Assembly: GCA_003248755.1 (NCBI GenBank)
Contig: QFQW01000006.1
Span: 1-64,000, forward strand
DNA: 64,000 bases
Source of the DNA: Chryseobacterium sp.
Lineage (GTDB): Bacteria > Bacteroidota > Bacteroidia > Flavobacteriales > Weeksellaceae
Direction of reading: 5' to 3'
A program made the translations under genes and the position numbers. The notes under the pieces were generated by a model. It was not told where the DNA came from. It searched no databases and worked only from the letters and a program-made list of their open reading frames with translations. Positions 50,165 to 59,627 of this stretch are shown piece after piece (positions within the stretch are counted from its first letter, which is position 1; every line of letters begins with the position of its first letter).

Positions 50165-53100
50165 CTACATATTTCTTCTATATTTACCACCCACTTCAAA
50201 CAAAGCGTTGGTAATTTGTCCTAAAGAACAATATTTCACGGCATCCATCATCACTTCAAATAAGTTTTGTTGGTTGATTGCTGCGTGTTGCAATGTTTTC
50301 AAAGCTTTTGCAGATTTATCTTCATTAGACTTTTGGAAATTATGAAGCATTTCGATCTGGAATTGCTTTTCTTCCTCTGTCGAACGAATCACTTCTCCCG
50401 GACGAACTGTTGGCGAACCATCTTTTCCTAAGAAGGTATTAACTCCGATAATCGGATATTCTCCGGTATGCTTCAACCATTCGTAATGCATCGATTCTTC
50501 CTGAATTTTTGAACGTTGATACATTGTTTCCATTGCTCCAAGAACACCGCCTCTTTCTGTAATTCTGTCGAATTCTGTATAAACAGCTTCTTCAACTAAA
50601 TCCGTCAATTCTTCAATAATAAATGAACCTTGAAGCGGATTTTCATTTTTCGCCAATCCTAATTCTTTGTTGATAATCAACTGGATCGCCATTGCTCTTC
50701 TTACAGATTGCTCAGTTGGAGTCGTAATTGCCTCGTCATAAGCATTGGTGTGGAGTGAGTTACAGTTATCATAGATTGCATACAATGCCTGTAAAGTAGT
50801 TCTGATATCGTTGAAATCAATTTCCTGAGCGTGAAGCGAACGTCCCGAAGTTTGAATATGATATTTCAACATTTGGCTTCTTTCATCGGCTCCGTATTTT
50901 AACTTCATCGCTTTTGCCCAGATTCTTCTTGCAACACGTCCGATTACTGAATATTCAGGGTCGATACCGTTGGAGAAGAAGAAAGATAAGTTTGGTGCAA
51001 AATCATTGATGTCCATACCTCTCGACAAATAATATTCCACATAAGTGAAACCATTTGCCAAAGTAAACGCCAGCTGAGAAACCGGATTTGCGCCAGCTTC
51101 GGCAATGTGATAACCGGAAATCGAAACGGAGTAGAAATTTCTTACTTTTTCTTTAATGAAATATTCCTGAACGTCACCCATTAATCTTAATGCAAATTCA
51201 GTAGAAAAAATACAGGTGTTTTGAGCCTGGTCTTCTTTTAAAATATCTGCCTGAACGGTTCCACGAACAGTTGAAATGGTTTTAGCTTTGATTTCAGCAT
51301 AAATATCTGCAGGAATAATTTCGTCTCCAGTGATTCCTAATAATTTCAAACCTAAACCATTGTTGGAAGGTGGAAGTTCTCCGTTATATTTTGGTCTTGC
51401 TATACCTTTATCATCGAATTTTGATTTTAAAACTTCCTCAACTTTAGATTCCAAACCATTTTCTGTAATATATTTTTCAACATTTTGGTCGATAGCGGCA
51501 TTCATAAAGAAAGCCAACAACATCGGCGCAGGTCCATTGATGGTCATTGAAACGGATGTCAATGCATTGACCAAATCAAAACCTGAATATAATTTTTTAG
51601 CATCATCTAAAGTCGCAATAGAAACACCTGCATTTCCGATTTTACCATAAATATCCGGTGGTAAAGCCGGATCTTGTCCATACAATGTTACCGAGTCAAA
51701 AGCTGTAGACAAACGTTTTGCAGGCATTTCCGCAGAAACATAATGAAATCTTCTGTTGGTTCTTTCAGGACCTCCTTCTCCGGCGAACATTCTCGTTGGA
51801 TCTTCTCCTGTTCTTTTGAAAGGATAAATTCCCGCTGTAAAAGGGAATCCTCCTGGAAGATTTTCCTGACCTTTCCATTTGATTAAATCACCCCAATCAT
51901 TATATTTTGGTAACGCAATTTTTGGAATTCTTAAATGAGATAAAGATTCTGTTGAGGTTTCAACTTTAATTTCTTTTCCTCTTACAAAATAGGAGTAAAA
52001 CTCTTCGTGGAAAGCTTTTTTTGTATCATCCCAAGTTTTTAGGAAATCGATGTTTTCTTGTTGAAGTTCTTTTTCTGCTTTTTGATATTCGGTGTCTAAA
52101 GTTTCGTTAGAAATGATATTTTTAACACCATCAATATGATACATTTTTCTTGCTAATTCAGCTTGTTTTTCGATGTTAGCATCATATTGTTTGTTATTTT
52201 CAACGATTTCAGAAAGATAACGAACTCTTTTTGGTGGGATAATTGTTACTTCGTCTGTAATTTCTTGTTCAACAAATGTTTGAAATTGGAGCGCATTGTC
52301 ACCCTGAGCCTGTCGAAGGGTCTCATTGACTTTAGAAACTAATCTGTTGTATAATTCTGTCGTTCCATGGTCGTTGAACTGAGATGCTTTTGTCGCATAA
52401 ACCGGCATTTCATCCAATGGTTGTTCCCACAAGAAATGGTTTCTCTGGAACTGTTTCCTAACTGCTTGAAGCGCATCAAGAGCTCCTCTTTTATCAGATT
52501 TATTTAAAGCAACCAAATCCGCATAATCCAACATATCGATTTTTTCCAACTGTGTAGAAGCTCCATATTCCGGAGTCATTACATACATTGAAACGTCAGC
52601 GAAATCAGAAACTTCCGAACCAGATTGTCCAATACCTGAAGTTTCAAGGATGATAACATCTGGATGAGCTAATTTTAAAACATTCAAAGCAGAGTGGATG
52701 AACGGAGAAACCGAAACATTGTTTTCTCTCGTCGCCATCGAGCGCATATAAACTCGTGGGTCATTGATCGCGTTCATACGAATTCTGTCTCCCAAAAGTG
52801 CTCCTCCTGTTTTCTTTTTCGAAGGGTCAATCGAAATAATAGCAATTTTTTTATCAGGATTTGAACGTAGGAAACGTCTAACCAATTCGTCTGTCAAAGA
52901 AGATTTTCCTGCTCCACCTGTGCCTGTGATTCCGATAATCGGAATATTTAAATCTTTTGCTTTTTCGTCAATTGCTTTTACCAATTCCGGTTTTTCTTCT
53001 GAGAAGTTTTCAACAGCTGAAATGATTTTGGCAATGCTTGTAGAATTTTCAAAGCTGATAGAATCTAAATCGCTTGCTTCAACCTCTTTTCCAGTTGCGA

Positions 53101-53530
53101 AATCAGATCTTTTCACCAAATCATCAATCATTCCTTGCAGGCCAAGTTCACGACCATCGTCCGGTGAATAGATACGGTCGATTCCGTAAGCCATGATATC
53201 TTCGATTTCTTCCGGCAGAATTACACCGCCGCCACCGCCGAAAATCTTGATTTGCGGCGAGTTTTTTTCTCTTAAAAGGTCGTAGATGTATTTAAAATAT
53301 TCGTTGTGACCGCCTTGATAAGAAGTTAAAGCAATTGCGTTCGCATCTTCCTGAATGGCTGTGTTTACAACTTCCTCTGCAGATTTGTCGTGGCCAAGGT
53401 GGATGACTTCGCATCCTGTTCCCTGAATCACACGGCGCATAATATTGATGGCAGCATCATGACCGTCGAATAACGAGGCAGCGGTTACGATTCTGACCTT
53501 GTTTCTAGGAGTGTATTTTGTGGTTTCCAT
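50165..53530 (-). CDS. icmF: Fused isobutyryl-CoA mutase (IcmF)
   Basis: 1121-residue B12 enzyme that interconverts isobutyryl-CoA and butyryl-CoA (some relatives act on other acyl-CoAs). The cobalamin domain is N-terminal with FDGHDAAIN at residues 21-29 and H24 as cobalt ligand. The P-loop chaperone GTPase (GITGTGGAGKSS, about 200-211, with ETSGIGQSGSE and NKSD) sits in the middle. The mutase domain fills the rest (about 560-1100), with YGQDPALPPDIYGKIGNAGVSIATLDDAKKLYSGFDL. The order of the three parts is that of IcmF. Residues 402-411 (ETLRQAQGD) are encoded by a dispersed repeat. Confidence 0.95.
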   Translation of the reverse strand: METTKYTPRNKVRIVTAASLFDGHDAAINIMRRVIQGTGCEVIHLGHDKSAEEVVNTAIQEDANAIALTSYQGGHNEYFKYIYDLLREKNSPQIKIFGGGGGVILPEEIEDIMAYGIDRIYSPDDGRELGLQGMIDDLVKRSDFATGKEVEASDLDSISFENSTSIAKIISAVENFSEEKPELVKAIDEKAKDLNIPIIGITGTGGAGKSSLTDELVRRFLRSNPDKKIAIISIDPSKKKTGGALLGDRIRMNAINDPRVYMRSMATRENNVSVSPFIHSALNVLKLAHPDVIILETSGIGQSGSEVSDFADVSMYVMTPEYGASTQLEKIDMLDYADLVALNKSDKRGALDALQAVRKQFQRNHFLWEQPLDEMPVYATKASQFNDHGTTELYNRLVSKVNETLRQAQGDNALQFQTFVEQEITDEVTIIPPKRVRYLSEIVENNKQYDANIEKQAELARKMYHIDGVKNIISNETLDTEYQKAEKELQQENIDFLKTWDDTKKAFHEEFYSYFVRGKEIKVETSTESLSHLRIPKIALPKYNDWGDLIKWKGQENLPGGFPFTAGIYPFKRTGEDPTRMFAGEGGPERTNRRFHYVSAEMPAKRLSTAFDSVTLYGQDPALPPDIYGKIGNAGVSIATLDDAKKLYSGFDLVNALTSVSMTINGPAPMLLAFFMNAAIDQNVEKYITENGLESKVEEVLKSKFDDKGIARPKYNGELPPSNNGLGLKLLGITGDEIIPADIYAEIKAKTISTVRGTVQADILKEDQAQNTCIFSTEFALRLMGDVQEYFIKEKVRNFYSVSISGYHIAEAGANPVSQLAFTLANGFTYVEYYLSRGMDINDFAPNLSFFFSNGIDPEYSVIGRVARRIWAKAMKLKYGADERSQMLKYHIQTSGRSLHAQEIDFNDIRTTLQALYAIYDNCNSLHTNAYDEAITTPTEQSVRRAMAIQLIINKELGLAKNENPLQGSFIIEELTDLVEEAVYTEFDRITERGGVLGAMETMYQRSKIQEESMHYEWLKHTGEYPIIGVNTFLGKDGSPTVRPGEVIRSTEEEKQFQIEMLHNFQKSNEDKSAKALKTLQHAAINQQNLFEVMMDAVKYCSLGQITNALFEVGGKYRRNM
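52297..52325. repeat. Dispersed short repeat inside the icmF coding sequence
   Basis: TGTCACCCTGAGCCTGTCGAAGGGTCTCA is a repeat common in Flavobacteria. Here it lies in frame and encodes ETLRQAQGD between the GTPase and mutase parts, in a linker-like stretch. Confidence 0.75.
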
Positions 53531-53649
53531 TTCTTAATATCGATAGTTTCCAAAGATAAAATTTTTTTTGAAATGGTAAATAGAGACGAGATTCTAGACG
53601 AAAATATGAGGTTTTTCTTTTGACAAAACTAAAATTTTATGACAAATCC

Positions 53650-53727
53650 CATAGCCCCGATTGTAGTGGAAATCCTTTTTCTTTTTTGAAAAGAAAAAGA
53701 TTGCAACGGAAAGCGGGATTAAGCTCC
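53650..53727 (+). repeat. Dispersed long-hairpin repeat, copy B
   Basis: Reads CATAGCCCCGATTGTAGTGG, then CTTTTTCTTTTTTGAAAAGA, then AACGGAAAGCGGGATTAAGC. It aligns with copy A (19596-19682), which lies in the opposite orientation. The T/C tract and G/A tract can fold into a hairpin, giving a terminator for the leucine-rich-repeat gene. Confidence 0.82.
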
Positions 53728-53734
53728 TAAAAAA

Positions 53735-55369
53735 TTATTGTTTGATGAACTTGAAGTTTTTGTTCCCTTCCTGTGTTTTGATAATCAACATATAAACACC
53801 GCTTGGAAGTTTTGAAACATCGATTTTCGATTTGGTTTCTGAAAGCATTTGTTTACCGCTGAGGTCATAGATATGAACTTTTTGGATGTCATATTTTGAA
53901 CTTACGATGTTGAGATAATCCGAAGTTGGATTGGGATAAATATTGAAATATTTTGCAGTTTCTGCTGTTCCAAGAAACTTTACAAGAGAAATAGGTTCCC
54001 TGAAAAGCGACAGGTCGAATAGGACATTATTCTCCAAAACAGAATAAGTGTATGCTTCGACCGTGTATGTTGCATAATCTGATTCTTCCACACTGTTGAA
54101 GTTGAGGTCTGCTGAGGTTACACTCATTTTCTGATCCAGATTTTTGAACCAGGTGAAGGTGTAATCATTTCCGGATAGCGATTGATCCAACTTTGCGGAT
54201 TGCCCAGCTACGCCCAGAACTTCTTTCTCTTCATCATAACGTTGAGGTGAATAATCGAGTTCGGTCTGTTTGTTATGATCTACGATGTAATTTGAAAGTT
54301 GATTTTTGTTGAAACGATTGTTGCTAATGTGGGTGATTTCCGGTAGCTTATCGTTGAGGTCTCCGGAAAGTTGATTACTGTTCAGATTCAACATCAGCAA
54401 TTTTGGCATATTTAAAAATTCGGAAGGAATATCGCCTGACAACAAATTATTGTTCAAGAATAGTTGCTGAAGATTTGTAAGACCTGTTAATAGGGGAATT
54501 CCACCTGATATTTTATTTCTTCCAAGATTGAGGGTCTGAAGCTTTTGAAGCTGGGCAATCTGAGAAGGAATCTGAGTGAGCTGGTTATTTTCCAAAGACA
54601 GCCAAGTTAAATTAGTTAGGTTTGATAAACTTGAAGTGTTCTGCTCGGTTAGATTATTGCTACTCAAATTAAGACTTACCAATTGCGTTAGCTGAGCAAG
54701 TGGTGTTGGAGTCTGCGTGATCTGTGTTCCCGAAAGAGAAAGTGTAGTAAGTTTGGTGTTTCCTGCAATATTTCCAAATGCGTTGAATGGAATTGGATTG
54801 TTATCGAGAATTAAGGTTTCCAGATTTGTAAAAGCTGTTATTTTGGATGGAACAGCTGTTAAACCTAAATCCGCAATGTTTAAAATTTTGATATTATTAA
54901 AACTTTGAAGCAGGCCATTTGTATCAGCAATTGAAAACTTGTTTCCTCCTAAACCAAGGTCTTCCAAATTAAACAGACCAGATAGAGAATTAGTTGGGTC
55001 TCCTGTTAACAAGTTATTACTAATGTCTAATTTTGTTAAAAAACTGAGAGACGATATTCCTAAAGCAACTTCACCGGAAATTTGGTTGTTGCTGATGTCT
55101 ATTTTTGTAAGCTTTGGAAAAGAAGTAATGTATGTTGGAAAATCACCTTTTAAAGCGTTGCCGGCAAGATTTAGTTCTGTAACCGTGCCGTTTTTAACGA
55201 CAACACCAAACCAGTTTCTTGGGTCTTTTTCCAAATCCCAAGTTCTGTTCCAATTTTCTCCGTTTGTGGAATTATATATATTAACGAGCGCACTTCGCTC
55301 AGCATTGGAGATACTCCATTGTGAAAAAGCGAAATTAGAAATCAGTAAAAAGAATAAAAGTTTTTTCAA
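53735..55369 (-). CDS. Leucine-rich-repeat protein with T9SS sorting domain
   Basis: 544-residue secreted or surface protein. A signal peptide (MKKLLFFLLISNFAFS) precedes about 12 leucine-rich repeats with the LxxLxLxxNxLxG pattern (FPKLTKIDISNNQISGEVALGISSLSFLTKLDISNNLLTG). An Ig-like stretch follows (KLDQSLSGNDYTFTWFKNLDQKMSV). The C-terminal T9SS type A sorting domain is YFNIYPNPTSDYLNIVSSKYDIQKVHIYDLSGKQMLSE to NKNFKFIKQ. The repeats probably bind a protein or polysaccharide; the ligand is unknown. Confidence 0.9.
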   Translation of the reverse strand: MKKLLFFLLISNFAFSQWSISNAERSALVNIYNSTNGENWNRTWDLEKDPRNWFGVVVKNGTVTELNLAGNALKGDFPTYITSFPKLTKIDISNNQISGEVALGISSLSFLTKLDISNNLLTGDPTNSLSGLFNLEDLGLGGNKFSIADTNGLLQSFNNIKILNIADLGLTAVPSKITAFTNLETLILDNNPIPFNAFGNIAGNTKLTTLSLSGTQITQTPTPLAQLTQLVSLNLSSNNLTEQNTSSLSNLTNLTWLSLENNQLTQIPSQIAQLQKLQTLNLGRNKISGGIPLLTGLTNLQQLFLNNNLLSGDIPSEFLNMPKLLMLNLNSNQLSGDLNDKLPEITHISNNRFNKNQLSNYIVDHNKQTELDYSPQRYDEEKEVLGVAGQSAKLDQSLSGNDYTFTWFKNLDQKMSVTSADLNFNSVEESDYATYTVEAYTYSVLENNVLFDLSLFREPISLVKFLGTAETAKYFNIYPNPTSDYLNIVSSKYDIQKVHIYDLSGKQMLSETKSKIDVSKLPSGVYMLIIKTQEGNKNFKFIKQ

Positions 55370-55468
55370 ATCTGTGTAAAATTAAAACACAAATATAGTA
55401 GATAATTGAATTGGTTAATCTTATTTTAATAAAATTAATGATTATTTTCGCTTTGCAATTGGACATCT

Positions 55469-57064
55469 ATGCAGAGATATTTACTTTATTACCTTGTTAT
55501 TTTTACGATAGTTACAGGATTTTACTTCATTTATTCATATTATCAGCTATCTGGGAATCAGTTTATATATCCGATTGATGATGCCTATATACATTTATCG
55601 ATTGCAAAAAATTTTGGAGAATCTGGCTTTTGGTCGGTTAATACTGGTAGTTTTGATAGTGGTTCTTCTTCCATTCTTTACACCTTATTATTAGGATCGT
55701 TAATAAAAATTCTTGGTGACAGTATTTACTATCCAATGTTGCTGAATATCGTAGCGGGTTATATTACGGTCTATTGGATTTATAGATTTTTCAAAGATTT
55801 TTATACTGAACAAGAACTCAAACTAGGATTACTGCTTTTTTTACCTACAACTTTACTGTATTATATGGTGATTCTGGGAATGGAGCAGACTATTCATATG
55901 ATGTTGTCGGTGATTGCTGTTTATTTTATCAAGAAGAATTTCGACACCAATTTTGAAAAGTCTGATTTTATCAAATTATTACTAACGATTCTCTTCCTGG
56001 GGATGATCCGTTTCGAAAGTATGTTTTTTGTTTTTTGCTTAGTATTAATATTGTTGCAGGATAAGAAAGTCAGGGAAGCATTTTTTATTTTTCTGATGGG
56101 ATTTTTACCAATTGTAGTTTTTGGAATAATATCAATTAATAAGGGTGGCTTTTTCTTTCCCAATTCTGTTATTATAAAAGGAAGCTATCCCGAAGGCAAT
56201 ATATTTTTGAGTATCTGGAGGATATTTGAAAAAGGAATTCTGTTCAATGTCTCTTTTTATAAATTATTTCTTTTTCCGATTATTTGCATTGTCATTTTTT
56301 TGTTTGATTCTAACAAAAGACAAGGTTTTAAATCATCATTCAGAAATAATCTAATTCTATTGCTTGTTTTTGGAACGATACTATTACAAAGTCTTTTTGC
56401 TGTTATCAAATTTCGATATGAAAATTATCTGATGATAATGCTGCTTTTGGTTTTGGTTCCCATTGCCGTAGATTATTTAAGGCGACTTAAATCAAATAAG
56501 AAAAGTATTAATAATATATTATTTGTATACTCATTTGTTGGTTTTTGTTTGATAGGAGTTTACAGATTTGCGTTTGCTCATCCTGTTTTGAAAAATTCTT
56601 CTAAAAATATAGAAGAGCAACAAGTGGAAATGGGGAAGTTTCTAAATCAGTTTTATAAAGGACAAAAAGTGGTAGCCAATGATATTGGAGCAATTGCTTA
56701 TTTTGGGAATGTCCAATTATTGGATATTGTAGGTTTGGGGTCTACAGATGTTGCCCAATTTTATATTAAAAATAAAGGATTAACAGATAATGATTTTAAT
56801 AGAAGATACCATGATTTTTTATCTGATTATATCTCTAAAAATAATTATAAAGTCGCTGTAATTTATCCCAAATGGTTTCCGGATAATGTTCCAAAAGATT
56901 GGATTCCGGTAGCTTCTTGGAAAATTAAAAATAATCTTGGAACAGCTCAGAATAGAGTTGTCTGGTATTCTTTTAATAAAAAGGATGCAGAAGTTTTAAA
57001 AGGGAATTTGCAACAATTCCGTTTGAATAAAAATGTTACTCAATATTACTACATTTACAAATAA
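55469..57064 (+). CDS. GT-C-like polytopic membrane glycosyltransferase
   Basis: 531 residues with about ten transmembrane helices. YPIDDAYIHLSIAKNFGESGFWSVNTGSFDSGSSSILYTLLLGS near the N-terminus has the loop-1 acidic motif (DDAY) and arrangement of GT-C family glycosyltransferases that use lipid-linked sugars (PMT/ArnT type). The C-terminal third (GQKVVANDIGAIAYFGNVQLLDIVGLGSTDVAQFYIKNKGL) faces the periplasm. It stands alone, so the acceptor cannot be inferred. Strong hydrophobicity supports the membrane call. Confidence 0.72.
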   Translation: MQRYLLYYLVIFTIVTGFYFIYSYYQLSGNQFIYPIDDAYIHLSIAKNFGESGFWSVNTGSFDSGSSSILYTLLLGSLIKILGDSIYYPMLLNIVAGYITVYWIYRFFKDFYTEQELKLGLLLFLPTTLLYYMVILGMEQTIHMMLSVIAVYFIKKNFDTNFEKSDFIKLLLTILFLGMIRFESMFFVFCLVLILLQDKKVREAFFIFLMGFLPIVVFGIISINKGGFFFPNSVIIKGSYPEGNIFLSIWRIFEKGILFNVSFYKLFLFPIICIVIFLFDSNKRQGFKSSFRNNLILLLVFGTILLQSLFAVIKFRYENYLMIMLLLVLVPIAVDYLRRLKSNKKSINNILFVYSFVGFCLIGVYRFAFAHPVLKNSSKNIEEQQVEMGKFLNQFYKGQKVVANDIGAIAYFGNVQLLDIVGLGSTDVAQFYIKNKGLTDNDFNRRYHDFLSDYISKNNYKVAVIYPKWFPDNVPKDWIPVASWKIKNNLGTAQNRVVWYSFNKKDAEVLKGNLQQFRLNKNVTQYYYIYK

Positions 57065-57066
57065 AA

Positions 57067-57096
57067 AATTCCAGCCTCTAAAAGCTGGAATTCTAT
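57067..57096. terminator. Bidirectional terminator
   Basis: AATTCCAGC, loop CTCTAAAA, GCTGGAATT (57067-57092) between two convergent genes. Confidence 0.8.
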
Positions 57097-57109
57097 TTTG
57101 AATAAAAAT

Positions 57110-57586
57110 TTATTTTCCGAGGTAAGAGTTATACATCCATACTTCTTTTTCTTGTTCTGTAATGTAATCGCTCATTTGGGAATTGGTTCCTTCGTCACCC
57201 GCTTTATCTGTAATGTCGAGAAGTTCTCTTTGAAGATCAATTACAACTTTGAAAGAATTTAGAATAATTTCCACACTCTTATTACCGTCGCTTACTTCTT
57301 TGCTTTCTTTGATTGTAGAAACAGTTAAGTAATCAGAGTAATTATGAGCAGGAGTTGCTCCCAATGTCAAGATTCTTTCTGCGATCTCATCAATTTTCAA
57401 AACCAAACTGTTATATAACTCCTCAAATTTCGGATGAAGTGTGAAAAATTGTTCTCCTTTTATATTCCAATGAGAACCTCTTGTATTCTGATAAAAAACA
57501 GAGTAGTTAGCTAATAAAATATTTAATTTTTCCGCGATTTTTTTGCAATCGGCTTCTTTGAGTACAATTAATGCTGCATTTTTCAT
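57110..57586 (-). CDS. dps: Dps-family ferritin-like protein
   Basis: 158-residue DNA-protection protein that oxidises and stores iron under starvation or oxidative stress. Ferroxidase residues are in RGSHWNIKG (H39), FFTLHPKFEELY (H51 and the acidic pair) and KIDEIAERI (D66, E70). The dodecameric four-helix arrangement and length are typical. The N-terminus has no long lysine-rich tail, so DNA binding by the N-terminal arm is not evident. Confidence 0.94.
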   Translation of the reverse strand: MKNAALIVLKEADCKKIAEKLNILLANYSVFYQNTRGSHWNIKGEQFFTLHPKFEELYNSLVLKIDEIAERILTLGATPAHNYSDYLTVSTIKESKEVSDGNKSVEIILNSFKVVIDLQRELLDITDKAGDEGTNSQMSDYITEQEKEVWMYNSYLGK

Positions 57587-57675
57587 TTTTTAAACAATTT
57601 TATCCATAGTATTATTAATAATTATGCCAAATCATAGAATCTTAATATCGAGAAAAAATGATTTTTTTCATCAAC

Positions 57676-58560
57676 TTATTTTATAATATCTATTGCTTTT
57701 CTCACTTCGATATTATCAGGTTGTTGTTTAGGGCATTTTTGAACACCATTTGGATATTTGTCCTTTATAAAATCATTATAGTCTTCACAGTTTTTGAAAA
57801 TATTAAACTCCTGATTTTTATAATCCCAAACAATTCCTTTTCCGGTATTTAACGTTCCCGCCAAAACTCCACCGGCAGCTCCAGCATTGTAAGCCAATCC
57901 TTTTGCCCAGACATTGGCTAAAGCAGCTTCTGTGTATAAGTAATTGTCTCCGCCAAATAAAACCTTAACGAAACTGTTAGGAAAATCAGAAGTCTGAGCT
58001 CTGTCTGTTTTGTTTCGGTTTGTCAATATAGCAGCAATGTTGAAATACAGGCTACCATGATAAACAACTGCAAATACATCTTTCAGCTTTTTGTCGGAAT
58101 TAAAATCATAGAAAAAACATTCGGAGACACTATCATCTACCAACTCCTTTGTGAAGCCAATCAAACCTTTTTTGGAAAGTTTTTGGTTTTTAGAAGGTGT
58201 TTTTTTTATAAAATCTTCTTTTGTAGTGTATATTCCTTCCGGGTAATCGGTTTTTGCAGTGTTTTCTTTACCTGCATTAGAACTGCTTGGCTGAAAAGTT
58301 TCTCCTGTTATAGAAGTGAATTTTGGGTCAGACTCCGATACTTCTTCTATGTTTTTAATGGAATTGTCAAATAACTCTTCCATTTCCTTGTTTGTTGCGT
58401 TTAGATAATGAGCTTTACCGTTTTTGTCCCAAGTTAAATCCTTAAAAGCGATGATTTCATTGGTTGAAGTTGTAATAATACCTTCTTTGTAGTTTTTTTT
58501 CTCTTGTCCAAAAGTAAATGCAAATATAAAAATTGCTACAGGTAATAATATTTTTTTCAT
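57676..58560 (-). CDS. Secreted hypothetical protein
   Basis: 294 residues with a signal peptide (MKKILLPVAIFIFAFTFGQ). The middle (NTGKGIVWDYKNQEFNIFKNCEDYNDFIKDKYPNGVQKCP, with two cysteines) and a glycine/alanine-rich stretch (AGAAGGVLAGTLNTGKG) show no family I recognise. Early segment ITGETFQPSSSNAGKENTAKTD looks disordered. Probably periplasmic. It lies alone, about 90 bases from dps and divergent from the ribosomal protein operon. Confidence 0.7.
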   Translation of the reverse strand: MKKILLPVAIFIFAFTFGQEKKNYKEGIITTSTNEIIAFKDLTWDKNGKAHYLNATNKEMEELFDNSIKNIEEVSESDPKFTSITGETFQPSSSNAGKENTAKTDYPEGIYTTKEDFIKKTPSKNQKLSKKGLIGFTKELVDDSVSECFFYDFNSDKKLKDVFAVVYHGSLYFNIAAILTNRNKTDRAQTSDFPNSFVKVLFGGDNYLYTEAALANVWAKGLAYNAGAAGGVLAGTLNTGKGIVWDYKNQEFNIFKNCEDYNDFIKDKYPNGVQKCPKQQPDNIEVRKAIDIIK

Positions 58561-58654
58561 GATTGAAGATTAATAAATTGGTTTCTTGCAAACATACAAA
58601 AAGCCTTATATACTTACACTGAGTAAATTAAAATTTTAAAATTTATATAACTGC

Positions 58655-58684
58655 TTGTGGATTAAAAAATTATTTATATTTTTG
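58655..58684 (+). promoter_or_regulatory. Promoter of the str operon
   Basis: TTG (58655-58657) and TATTTTTG (58677-58684) with a 19-base gap, 25 bases before the rpsL ATG. Confidence 0.75.
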
Positions 58685-58708
58685 CACCCTAAAATAAAAA
58701 GCAATTAA

Positions 58709-59122
58709 ATGCCTACTATTCAACAATTAGTAAGAAAAGGAAGAGCCACGCTTGCCAAGAAGAGCAAATCGGCTGCCCTTGATTCTTGTCCACAAAGACG
58801 AGGTGTATGTACTAGAGTATATACTACCACTCCTAAGAAACCTAACTCTGCACTTAGAAAAGTGGCAAGGGTAAGACTTTCAAACGGTAAAGAAGTTAAC
58901 GCCTACATCCCGGGCGAAGGACATAATCTTCAAGAGCACTCGATAGTATTGGTAAGAGGCGGAAGGGTGAAAGACCTACCGGGAGTACGTTACCACATCG
59001 TAAGAGGTGCATTGGACACTGCGGGTGTAAATGGAAGAACTCAGAGAAGATCTAAGTACGGTGCTAAGAGACCTAAACCAGGACAAGCTGCTGCAGCTCC
59101 TGCAAAAGGAAAGAAAAAATAA
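58709..59122 (+). CDS. rpsL: 30S ribosomal protein S12
   Basis: 137 residues, part of the decoding centre of the small ribosomal subunit. The start PTIQQLVRKGR, the streptomycin-region loop TTPKKPNSALRKVARVRLSNGKEVNAYIPGEGHNLQEHSIVLVRGGRVKDLPGVRYHIVRG and the basic tail are standard. The lysine in TPKKPNS is the wild-type residue. First gene of the str-like operon. Confidence 0.98.
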   Translation: MPTIQQLVRKGRATLAKKSKSAALDSCPQRRGVCTRVYTTTPKKPNSALRKVARVRLSNGKEVNAYIPGEGHNLQEHSIVLVRGGRVKDLPGVRYHIVRGALDTAGVNGRTQRRSKYGAKRPKPGQAAAAPAKGKKK

Positions 59123-59144
59123 TCATTAAATAAGGTACAAAACA

Positions 59145-59621
59145 ATGAGAAAGACAAAAGCGAAAAAAAGACCGTTGTTACCAGATCCAAAGTTTAATGA
59201 TCAATTGGTAACTAGATTTGTAAATAATTTGATGCTTGACGGTAAGAAGTCAATTGCGTTCAAAATATTCTATGATGCATTGGATATCGTAGAAACTAAA
59301 AAAGGTGAAACTGAAAAAACATCTCTTGAAATCTGGAAAGATGCATTAACAAATGTTATGCCTCACGTAGAAGTACGTTCTAGAAGAGTAGGTGGTGCTA
59401 ACTTCCAGATTCCAATGCCAATCAGAGCAGATAGAAAAATTTCTATGGCAATGAAATGGTTAATCAAATATTCTAAGGCTAGAAATGATAAGTCTATGGC
59501 TTTGAAATTGGCTAACGAAGTTGTGGCTGCTTCTAGAGAAGAAGGTGCTGCTTACAAAAAGAAGAGTGATACTCACAAAATGGCGGAAGCTAACAAAGCG
59601 TTTTCACACTTTAAATTCTAA
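59145..59621 (+). CDS. rpsG: 30S ribosomal protein S7
   Basis: 158 residues; binds the 3' major domain of 16S rRNA and nucleates head assembly. Matches the family (MRKTKAKKRPLLPDPKFNDQLVTRFVNNLMLDGKKSIAFKIFYDAL, VGGANFQIPMPIRADRKISMAMKWLI). Lies 22 bases after rpsL and seven bases before fusA. Confidence 0.98.
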   Translation: MRKTKAKKRPLLPDPKFNDQLVTRFVNNLMLDGKKSIAFKIFYDALDIVETKKGETEKTSLEIWKDALTNVMPHVEVRSRRVGGANFQIPMPIRADRKISMAMKWLIKYSKARNDKSMALKLANEVVAASREEGAAYKKKSDTHKMAEANKAFSHFKF

Positions 59622-59627
59622 TCTGAA

